Shown one piece after another: positions 56,460-64,000 of a DNA stretch of 64,000 bases. Under the pieces are notes generated by a model. It did no database searches. It worked only from the letters and a program-made list of their open reading frames with translations, and was not told the origin of the DNA. The translations under genes and the position numbers were made by a program. Position 1 is the first letter of the stretch. Every line of letters starts with the position of its first letter. The stretch is from JACRCT01 sp049841135 (GTDB lineage: Bacteria; Myxococcota; Myxococcia; Myxococcales; UBA5297): assembly GCA_049841135.1 (NCBI GenBank), contig JASGHK010000005.1:1240001-1304000 (forward strand). The letters run 5' to 3'.

Positions 56460-57149
56460 ATGGCCGTCTGCTATGGTCCGACTGCAGCCGAGCTCGCACA
56501 CTTCCCAATGATCTCGCCCAGCCGCCCCTCGTCCCTGCAGGTGCTCCTCGTCGAGGACCATCCGGCCGTCCGCGAAGGGCTGGCCCTGGTGCTCGGTCAG
56601 AAGGGGATCGCCCTGGCGGCCTACGCGTCGACCGCTGCCGAGGCCGTGGCCGCGCTGGCCTCGAACGAGCTTCTCCAAGCCGCCATCGTCGACCTCTCCC
56701 TCGAGCAGGGCAGCGGTCTGGAAGCCATCGCGCAGCTGTGCGTGCGCCGGCCCGAGCTCCCCATCGTCGTCTACTCCATGCACGAGGAGCCGGCGCGCAT
56801 CCGCGAGGCCCTCGACTGCGGGGCCGGCGGCTACGTGACCAAGCGCGATGCCGTCGAGTGCCTGGCTGAAGGGGTCCTGGCCGTGCTCGTGGGCCGCCGC
56901 TACCTGAGCCCGCGAGCGGCCGAGAGCCTCGCCCACTCCTCGACGCCCGCGGCCGCGGAGTCCCTGCCGCCGCAGGAGCGCCGGATCTTCCTCTTGATCG
57001 GAGAGGGCTGCGGCATCAACGAGATCGCCGAGCAGCTCTCCCTGAGCGCGCGGACCATCGAGTCCTACTGCGAGCGCATCCAGAGCCGCCTGGGCGTCAC
57101 CGGGATGCGCGAGCTGCGCCGCTGCGCCATCCAGGCACGCCGGGGCTGA
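56460..57149 (+). CDS. NarL/FixJ-type response regulator
   Basis: The 229-residue protein has a receiver domain (LQVLLVEDHPAVREGLALVL, phospho-site in AAIVDLSLEQG, YVTKRDAVECLAEG) and a LuxR-type helix-turn-helix (LPPQERRIFLLIGEGCGINE, RTIESYCERIQSRLGVTGMR). ATG 56460 has AAGGA four bases upstream; ATG 56508 (MISPSRP) is closer to the usual start. It diverges from the sensor kinase, the expected partner. It is the closest relative in the window of the regulator at 29552. Confidence 0.93.
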   Translation: MAVCYGPTAAELAHFPMISPSRPSSLQVLLVEDHPAVREGLALVLGQKGIALAAYASTAAEAVAALASNELLQAAIVDLSLEQGSGLEAIAQLCVRRPELPIVVYSMHEEPARIREALDCGAGGYVTKRDAVECLAEGVLAVLVGRRYLSPRAAESLAHSSTPAAAESLPPQERRIFLLIGEGCGINEIAEQLSLSARTIESYCERIQSRLGVTGMRELRRCAIQARRG

Positions 57150-57256
57150 GCCACCTCACCCGACACAGGTCCGGGATTTCCCTCACCCGAGCGAGCGCGC
57201 CGGTTGACTACGGTGCGCGCCGCCAAGCGGTGATTTGGCCTCTTCCGGAGCTGCCC

Positions 57257-60200
57257 TTGAGACGCATCCCAGTCCTGCAATCAGCCTTTGTCCTCGCACT
57301 CCTCGCGGCGTCCTGCGGAGGCACCGCGTCGACGCCCTCCCTGACGGTGAGCCCAGGAGCCGCGACGATCCTGCCCGGAGGGGAACCGCTCGCGCTCGGC
57401 GCCCAGCTCTCGGGCGCCGACGGGACCATCACCTGGAGCCTGAGCCCGGCGGTGGGCACCCTCTCCGCCGAGAGCGGGGCCAGCGTCACCTACACCCCGC
57501 CCGCGACCGTCGACGCCGCGACCGAGATCACCATCACCGCCGCGGCCGCTGGGCTGCAGGGGCAGGCGAAGGTCACCCTCCGCCCGCTCCCGACCCTGGC
57601 GATCACCCCCGCCCAGACCGTGTTGCTGGCGGGCGCGGCACCGCTGTCGCTCTCCGCGTCCCTCAAGAACGCCAGCGGCACGGTCTCCTGGTCGCTGAGC
57701 CCGGCGGTGGGGACGCTCTCCGCCCAGACCGGGACCAGCGTCACCTACTCCGCGCCGTCCGCTCTCGACGGGACCACGGCGGTGATCATCACCGCGTCGG
57801 CCGCGGGCCTGCAGGCCCAGGCGACGGTCACCGTCGGCCCCGCTCCGGTGGTCGTGGTGAGCCCGGCGCAGGCCTACGTGCAGGCCGGTGCTGCTCCCGT
57901 GACCCTCACCGCCGTCCCCGCCCAGATCGGTGACACCGTGAACTGGAGCCTGAGCCCGGCCGTGGGCACCCTCTCGGACGGGACGGGCACCTCGGTCCAG
58001 TACACTCCGCCGGCCAGCGTCGAGCGCGAGACCCCGGTCGTGGTGACGGCCAGCGCCGGCGGACGCCAGGGCCAGGCGCAGATCGTCGTCACGCCCTTCT
58101 CCACGCTCTCCATCGCCCCCGCGACCACGGATGCGCTCGAAGCCGGAGCGCCCATCGCCTTCACCGCCACCCTTGCGGGCTCGACGGCCCCCATCGCCTG
58201 GACCCTCTCTCCGGCCGTGGGCTCGCTGTCGGCGAGCACCGGCTCCTTGGTCAGCTACACGCCGCCGGTCACGCTCGACGCGGAGGCGACCGTGGTCATC
58301 ACCGCGGTGGCCGCCGGGGCCCAGGCCCACGCCGTCGTCGCGCTCCATCCGCTGCCTGAGCTGAGCGTGAGCCCCGCGGCGCTGAGCCTGACCGCCGCCG
58401 GCGCGCCGGTCGCCGTCGCCGCCACGCTGCGCCACTCGACCGAGACCATCCACTGGACCCTCGATCCCTCCGTGGGCAGCCTCTCGGCGAGCACCGGGGC
58501 CGCCGTCACCTACACCCCGCCGGCGTCGCTGGCGGCCTCCACCCAGGTCACCCTCACCGCCTCTGCCGCGGGCCTGACCGCCTCGACGAAGATCGACCTC
58601 GCGCTCGAGCCGCTCCTGACCGTGAGCCCCGCGGCGACCACCCTTCCCGGCGGCGCCAAGACGGTGACCCTGAGCGCCACGCTGCAGAACCTGACCGGCG
58701 CCGTGCTCTGGAGCCTCAGCCCGGCGGTGGGCACCCTGTCGGCGACCTCCGGCCCGAGCGTGGTCTACACCTCCCCCGAGGACGTCCCGGCGGCGACGGC
58801 GGTGACCGTGTACGCCATGGTCGGCCGCCACGCCGCGCAGTCGATCATCACCGTGACCCCGGCCGCCAAGCTCACGGTGAGCCCCGCGACCTCCCGCATG
58901 ACGACGGCGGACGCCCCGCTGGCGCTCTCGGCGACGCTGCTCAACTCGACCGAGGCGATCACCTGGACCCTGGCCCAGGGCGCGCCGGGCTCGCTCTCGG
59001 CCTCGACGGGCGCGACGACGGTCTACACGCCGCCGACGACGGTGGGCCTGCCCGCGACCGTGGTCATCACCGCTGCCGCCGCGGGCCTTACCGCCCAGGC
59101 GACGGTCACCGTCGAGCCGCCGCTGGGCAACGACAACCCGCCGCTGGGCGACCAGCGCTTCATCCCGCTCACCAAGGTGACCGAGTACCTGCTCCTCGGC
59201 CTCAGCCATGACGGGACGCAGAACAACCAGTACGCCATCGACCCCTACCTGGCCTACGGGAAGATCGACGACCAGCCCATCAGCCTTCCGCCGGGGGTGA
59301 CCGCGCCCGACCACGCCCAGCTCCACCGCTCACAGAACGCCGACCTGGTGGCCACCAACCGCAAGGTCGCGCGGCCGGGCAACCTCGACGACGACTTCGT
59401 GGACGAGACGGTGCTCCTCACCTGGGCGCCGGGCACGGCGCCGGTCGCCAAGCTGAGCATCCTGGACGCCAGCCTCTCCGACACCAGCACCGTCGTGGAC
59501 CCCACCTTCACCACCGTCGTCCCGACGGGCATCGACCTGACGGTGGAGGCCGGCCAGGCCAACACTGACTACGACCTCGCGCTGGCCGACCTCGACGGCG
59601 ACGGCCTGGACGAGGTCATCGTCCTCGGCACGGTGCAGCCCACCAACACCTCGGTCCACTTCGGCAAGCTGTTCGTCTTCGACGACTTGAAGCACGGCTG
59701 CGCGTCGCTCCACGCGCCGCTCGACCTCAAGGGCGACCTCGATGCCACCACCGGCTACCGGGGCATGTTCAAGGCCAAGGTGGCGGCGGGCAGCATGAAG
59801 GAAGACCGCTCCGTGCAGATCGTGGTCGGGTGGTACGACCAGAAGGCCAACAACGCCGCCTGGGCGGGCTGGGTCGCCGAGCACCTCTACGTCGGCATCG
59901 GCGCCGTCTCCTTCGCCCTCTACGACGGCGCCACGCTCGGCCAGATCGGCAGCAACCACAAGACCGGCAACCTGATGACCAGGCGCTACGAGTACTTCAC
60001 CAACCCCAACCTCTTCAACATCGCCTTGGCGGACGTCGACGGCGACCGGAAGAAGGAGCTGGTCGTCGGGGCGTGGGAGAGCGCCTGGTGGCACGATGCC
60101 TGGCGGCCGAACTCGCAGGTCCGGGTCGACCTGTACGACGACCTCGACGCCTCCTCCGCCCTGGCCGAGCTGGGCGGGGCCGTCCAGGGCCACCCCTGGG

Positions 60201-61742
60201 TGGACATCGAGGTGACGGTCGCGATGCTCAACTCCTATCCCGAGCGTTTCCTGGCCCCCATCGACTACAACGGCGACCAGGTCGAAGAGGGCATCGTCGG
60301 GCCGTGGCCGTTCCACGTGCAGAAGGGCACGACCTTCGCCGCTTCGACGCTGGTCTGGGACGACGCGCTGATGCCGGTCGACAAGTGGGCCTACAACTAC
60401 TCCGTCTCCGACCTCGGGGTCGGGGACGTCAACGGCGACCTGCGCCAGGACTTCCTGCTGCTCTTGAAGGGCGGTCAGGTCAAGGCCAAGGGCCTGCGCG
60501 ACCACCTGGAGTCGGTGAGCGGCACGCCGCTGCACAAGAACTACGCGGCGACCCCGGACTACGTGGTGCTCGACCAGAGCGGCACCCTCGCCACCTCCTC
60601 GTACGACGGCACCGCGACCTGTCCTGGCCTGCTGGTCCCGGCGAACGTCGACAACGACAGCATGTTGCTCGAGTACGCGGCCAACCCCTCGCCGCACAGC
60701 TTGAGGAACCCCAAGCTGCGCAGCCAGGGCCCCGTGGCCCACTCGCTGGTCTACAAGGACAACAAGATCATCGCCCTGCTCGCGGCGCCCCCGCTGACCG
60801 ACGGCTTGGGCCAGAACGAGGGCAACAGCTCGACGACGTTCGGCACCTTCACCGGCGGCTCGTTCGGCACCGGGGCCGAGTTCAGCACGCGCGCCGGCGT
60901 GCTCTTCGGCACCGACTTCGAGCTTCTCCGCCGGCCTGGGCGTGAGCACGACGCTCCTCAGCGTCGAGCTCGAGGTGCAGACCCAGCTCGAGTACACGCA
61001 CAGCAACAGCTGGAGCCGGACCGTCACCCAGCAGGTGAGCGACTCCGCCGGCGACGGGCAGGACCAGGTCGTCTTCTCCACCACGCCCTACGACCGCTAC
61101 ACCTACCTCGTCGCCGCCAACCCGAACCCCAGCCTCATCGGCGAGACCATCACCGTCGACGTCCCGCAGGCCACGCAGGTGATGTCCGTCTCCCGCGAGA
61201 CCTACAACTCCACCTACAGCAGCGGCCTGCAGATCACCCGCGAGCTGCTCAAGGACGTCCCCTACGACCTCGCGAGCTACCCGGCGAAGGCCGAGGTGCC
61301 CACCACCGTGACGCACTCGATGGTCGACGTCGGCAACGGCCTGAGGATGGCCAGCACCATCATCCCCTTCGGCCAGCTGGGCTCGTTCAACGTGACCGAG
61401 GGGAACAGCAGCAAGACCTGCGAGCTGTCCATCTCCCAGGACCAGAGCTGGCAGGACGGCGTGACCTTCAGCCTGGACTTCACCGCCAAGGTCGCGGTGA
61501 GCGGGGTGATGGCCGGGGTGAGCGCGGGCTTCAGCTCCGGCGGCTACCTGGAGCGGTCCACCTCCAACGGCATCGTCTTCAGCTCGACGGTGGTCGGGCT
61601 GCCGACGCCGGCGTTCACCCCCGCCAACCAGTACTCGTGGGGCATGTTCGCCTACAAGCAGGTGCTGCGTGACGACCAGGCCAAGGTCGCGCAGGACTTC
61701 TTCGTGGTGAACTACTGGACCGGAGCCTACGGCGCCCAGTAG
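57257..61742 (+). pseudogene. Giant lipoprotein with seven Ig-like repeats and FG-GAP-like region, +1 frameshift near 60920
   Basis: TTG 57257 follows CGGAG and gives a signal ending LLAASC; GTG 57230 is also in frame. Seven Ig-like units of ~85 residues run to about residue 625, each with a core like WSLSPAVGTLSAxSG and YTPP. Then comes a region with FG-GAP/VCBS-type repeats (LALADLDGDGLDEVIVLGTV, IALADVDGDRKKELVVGAWE, LGVGDVNGDLRQDFLLLLKG). After FGTDF the frame breaks at about 60919-60921; dropping one base gives SFSAGLGVSTTLLSVELEVQ and a ~280-residue beta-rich C-terminal domain to 61742. Reconstructed length is about 1494 residues. Probably surface-exposed; the final domain alternates Ser/Thr with hydrophobics. 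Confidence 0.82.
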
Positions 61743-61770
61743 CCGGTCTCGCAGCGGAGCATCATCCAGG

Positions 61771-61800
61771 TCCCTCGTCGCCACGGCTGGCGGCGAGGGA
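61771..61800 (+). terminator. Hairpin after the Ig-repeat gene
   Basis: TCCCTCGTCGCC (61771-61782) and GGCGGCGAGGGA (61789-61800) form a 12-bp stem with one G-T pair and a 6-base loop. No long T tract follows. Confidence 0.6.
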
Positions 61801-61837
61801 TCTCGGCTTTGCGGGACGCGATGATCCGCGTCCCGTT

Positions 61838-62068
61838 CTACCTGGCGCCCGGGTCGCTCTCGCAGGAGCTCGCCAGGTCGTGGCAGCGCTTCTCGCAGGA
61901 GTTGCGCGAATCGTTCGTCGAGCCCGAGGCGCGGTCATCGCGGAACGGCGAGTTGCTGGGGCAGCCGTCCAGGCAGGCGCTGGCGGCCTCGCGGCAGCGG
62001 GTGGAGACGGTGATGGGGATGCACGAGCTCAGCGAAGCGAGTGCCACCAGAAGAATCGCGCGTGCCAT
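61838..62068 (-). CDS. Small cysteine-rich lipoprotein
   Basis: ATG 62068 has GAGG five to six bases upstream. The 76-residue product has a lipoprotein signal (ILLVALASLSSC) and about 60 mature residues with seven more Cys (CREAASACLDGC, CEKRCHDLASSC), a spacing suggesting a helical disulfide hairpin. It lies in the 411-bp gap between two plus-strand genes. Short, but signal and Cys pattern support a real gene. Confidence 0.6.
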   Translation of the reverse strand: MARAILLVALASLSSCIPITVSTRCREAASACLDGCPSNSPFRDDRASGSTNDSRNSCEKRCHDLASSCESDPGAR

Positions 62069-62153
62069 ATCGACCTCACGAGCTGCCGCCGGCCACTTGC
62101 CAGCGCCCGGGATGCCCGACCATCATCCCCCCAACTTTCAAGGGAGGACATCG

Positions 62154-62822
62154 ATGAAGGCGAACCCGCTGACCCTGGCTCTCTTCGCTGCCGCGCTCGC
62201 GCTCGTCGCGCCGCGCGTGACCTTCGCTGCGGAGCCTGCCGCCGCCGAGCCGAAGCCGGCAGCAGACACGAAGCCAGCCGAGCCTGCGCCCGCTGCCGCG
62301 GATGCGAAGCCAGCCGATGTGAAGCCTGCAGCCGCAGAGGCCAAGCCCGCCGACGCCAAGCCCGCCGATGCGAAGCCTGCGGCAGCCGCCGACCCGAAGC
62401 CCGCCGATGCGAAGCCCGCCGCCCCCGCCGCGAAGGTCGACGCCACGAGCCCGGTGGGCAAGTGGAAGACCGTCGATGACTCGAGCGGCAAGGCCAAGTC
62501 GACCGTGGAGATCTGGGAGGAGGGCGGGAAGGTCTACGGGAAGATCACCGCGCTGCTCGACCAGCCGGCCAACGACCCCGACCCCAAGTGCACGGCCTGC
62601 GAGGGCGAGGACAAGGACAAGCGGGTCATCGGCATGACCATCCTCAAGGGCCTGAAGAAGGACGGGGACGAGTGGAGCGGCGGCAAGATCCTCGATCCCG
62701 ACAACGGCAAGCACTACAAGTGCTACATCGCCGTGCAGGACGGGGGAAAGAAGCTCAAGGTGCGCGGCTACGTCGGCTTCGCGCTGCTCGGCCGCACGCA
62801 GTACTGGCTGCGCGAGCCGTAG
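62154..62822 (+). CDS. Secreted DUF2147-family protein with Ala/Lys/Pro linker
   Basis: ATG 62154 follows GGGAGGACATCG. The 222-residue protein has a Sec signal (LALFAAALALVAPRVTFA), a ~70-residue low-complexity linker of AKPADAKPA-type repeats, and a DUF2147 domain (PVGKWKTVDDSSGKAKSTVE, CTACEGEDKDKRVIGMTILK, KILDPDNGKHYKCYI, RGYVGFALLGRTQYWLRE). Members are periplasmic or cell-wall proteins of unknown ligand. Confidence 0.9.
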   Translation: MKANPLTLALFAAALALVAPRVTFAAEPAAAEPKPAADTKPAEPAPAAADAKPADVKPAAAEAKPADAKPADAKPAAAADPKPADAKPAAPAAKVDATSPVGKWKTVDDSSGKAKSTVEIWEEGGKVYGKITALLDQPANDPDPKCTACEGEDKDKRVIGMTILKGLKKDGDEWSGGKILDPDNGKHYKCYIAVQDGGKKLKVRGYVGFALLGRTQYWLREP

Positions 62823-62869
62823 CGGTCCTCGCCTCAAACGGCGACCCACAGCGCCGAATTGAAGATTGG

Positions 62870-63622
62870 ATGTCCCCCGGCTTCCTATACGCGTCCCACG
62901 CGAGCCGTGCCCACGACGCGGCGTCGGTCGGCGCGGTGCTGAGGAACGCCGATCGCCGCCCACCGTGGCTGATCGTCGACCACACCGTCGGCTCGGTGAT
63001 CGTCTCGCAATGGCCCGGAAGGCTCTTCGAGGTCGAGGTCGTCGATCCGGTCGGACCGGAGGATCTCGCTGCAGTGAAGCAGCCAGGGCTGCTGCCGGGC
63101 GCCGGCTACACGCGCGCAGTGGCCGTCCGGGTGCTCGCGGAGCTGGAAGCGGCGAAGCTGTTTGGCGAGCACGGCGCCGCGGTCGTCGATGTCCTCGAGC
63201 GGGCTCGCCGGCTCTCTCTCGAGGGCGCCCAGCTTCTCGCCGACGCCGACGACCCCCGAGCCGGGCGCTGCTACTCAAACGCCTGGAATGCCTGGCTCCA
63301 GGCCGAGAAACGCGGCGACTCCATTCACGCGGGCCAGGACCACGCGAGGACCTTGGAGATTCCCGCGCGCCAGCGGGCGCCCTCGCCAATCGGCCACGGC
63401 CTGTCTGTGGTCTATCAAATCGTTCGTCACCAGGCCCAGCAGGTTGGCGGGGAGGCCGCATTGCTGATCGACGAGGACGGCGAGAGTCGCCTGGCGCCGC
63501 CTTGGGACCACGCGGCGGACGCACTGCTTCACGCCGTGATGGCACTGGGTGCGCCCAGGCTCGTGTCGCAGGACGATCGGCGCCACCTGCTCCGCGCCTG
63601 GGAGATGCTCGAGAGAGGCTGA
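62870..63622 (+). CDS. Hypothetical protein
   Basis: ATG 62870 encodes 250 residues (MSPGFLYASHASRAHDAAS) without signal or membrane segment. The first half has a beta-rich pattern (WLIVDHTVGSVIVSQWPGRL, FEVEVVDPVGPEDLA); the second half is helical with conserved-looking GRCYSNAWNAWLQAEKRG. No family recognised. The antisense frame is open too, so coding evidence rests on amino-acid composition. Confidence 0.6.
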   Translation: MSPGFLYASHASRAHDAASVGAVLRNADRRPPWLIVDHTVGSVIVSQWPGRLFEVEVVDPVGPEDLAAVKQPGLLPGAGYTRAVAVRVLAELEAAKLFGEHGAAVVDVLERARRLSLEGAQLLADADDPRAGRCYSNAWNAWLQAEKRGDSIHAGQDHARTLEIPARQRAPSPIGHGLSVVYQIVRHQAQQVGGEAALLIDEDGESRLAPPWDHAADALLHAVMALGAPRLVSQDDRRHLLRAWEMLERG

Positions 63623-64000
63623 CCCTACTTGTCGAGGGAATGCTCGAATCTGAGGCTCTCCGCTTTCCGGAGAGGGGCCGGGGGTGATGTCCGCAGAGGA
63701 GCCGTTGCCGAGGGCCGGAGCGGCGGCGTGCCTGGGGCCCAGGTGCCCGCGCCGGTAGAGCTGCACGTAGTTGGTGGCGAGCATCACCATGTTCCAGCCG
63801 TTCCAGAGGTGCCAGGTGAGGGCGCTGGGCCTGACGAGCAGGGCGATGAACGTCGCGATGGCGACCCACAGCATGAAGCCGGGAGGGCCGCAGGCGCGGG
63901 AGCCGAACTTCGGCACCTTGAGCGTCGAGACCATCGACAGCCCGACGAACGCGGTGCCGAAGGCCACCAGCCAGAGCGGCAGGCTCTCGCGCACCATCAC
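63275..64000 (-). CDS. Multi-TM membrane protein, partial at window edge
   Basis: The frame is open to the right edge (GTG at 64000 is an internal or accidental start). Three hydrophobic helices appear (LWLVAFGTAFVGLSMV, FMLWVAIATFIALLVR, WNGWNMVMLATNYVQLY). After LYRRGHLGPRHAAA the frame runs through the CT-rich repeat at 63655-63690 and continues ~110 codons antisense to the gene at 62870, where it no longer looks protein-like. The functional part is therefore probably 63690-64000, and the native stop may have been lost. Confidence 0.5.
   Translation of the reverse strand: MMVRESLPLWLVAFGTAFVGLSMVSTLKVPKFGSRACGPPGFMLWVAIATFIALLVRPSALTWHLWNGWNMVMLATNYVQLYRRGHLGPRHAAAPALGNGSSADITPGPSPESGEPQIRAFPRQVGSASLEHLPGAEQVAPIVLRHEPGRTQCHHGVKQCVRRVVPRRRQATLAVLVDQQCGLPANLLGLVTNDLIDHRQAVADWRGRPLARGNLQGPRVVLARVNGVAAFLGLEPGIPGV
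63655..63690. repeat. Dispersed CT-rich inverted repeat, copy 3
   Basis: CTCTCCGCTTTCCGGAGAG forms a small hairpin and is followed by GGGCCGGGGGTGATG, matching the ends of the repeats at 7816 and 26541. It lies inside the tail of the frame of the partial membrane protein. Confidence 0.6.

Noticed and set aside
60900..60945. Programmed +1 frameshifting in the Ig-repeat gene and others
   Set aside because: There is no shared slippery codon/stop arrangement across the eight sites, and the affected genes are unrelated; sequence error is simpler.

Overview
The window is a high-GC (roughly 70 % by eye) bacterial chromosome segment with very strong GC3 bias, which keeps many antisense frames open. 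Gene content suggests a myxobacterium or close relative (Myxococcota, former Deltaproteobacteria): many lipobox lipoproteins, a hybrid CheA chemosensory operon, EGF-like and Sel1 repeat proteins, stand-alone NarL-type regulators and a polysaccharide cluster with B12-binding radical SAM enzymes. This assignment is an inference; no rRNA or tRNA gene was found to test it.

Layout. 1-9400: envelope proteins and lipoproteins around an acetyl-CoA synthetase gene (5717-7633). 9400-28300: cell-surface glycan region with two Wzy/O-antigen-ligase-like proteins (one with TPRs), a Wzx-like flippase, GT4, GT8, GT2 and a GT-A-like enzyme, a polyprenyl-phosphate sugar transferase, a glycoside-hydrolase-like anchored protein, a jelly-roll lipoprotein and two B12-binding radical SAM enzymes. 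28300-36620: TPR protein, response regulator, zinc-finger membrane protein, Sel1 protein, and two broken genes meeting head to head near 34440. 37009-46616: one chemosensory operon (STAS, CheA-CheW-CheW-REC, two MCPs, CheW, CheB, CheR). 46776-52163: thioesterase, chalcone-isomerase-like protein, beta-helix membrane protein, Flp-type pilin and glnS. 52401-57149: a SecY-like protein with an N-terminal zinc ribbon, a divergent zinc-finger membrane protein, and a divergent histidine kinase/response regulator pair. 57257-64000: a large Ig-repeat/FG-GAP lipoprotein, small secreted proteins and a membrane protein running off the window.

Intergenic DNA is rich in dispersed repeats: a ~184-bp MITE-like element with ~52-bp inverted termini (12163-12345, 48089-48273), REP-like palindromes (5447-5658, 24826-24994), a CT-rich inverted repeat (7816, 26541, 63655), a long inverted repeat at 18443-18680, a 47-bp tandem repeat (33351-33524) and a 65-bp direct repeat beside glnS. 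No transposase, integrase, phage gene or CRISPR array was seen.

Eight otherwise healthy genes carry one single-base frameshift each, seven of them +1 insertions. This looks more like consensus error than pseudogenisation; they are listed as pseudogene with the reconstructed product named. The strongest novelty candidates are the zinc-ribbon/SecY-like/DUF2007-like fusion beside a zinc-finger membrane protein, the radical SAM-containing glycan cluster, and the MITE-like family.
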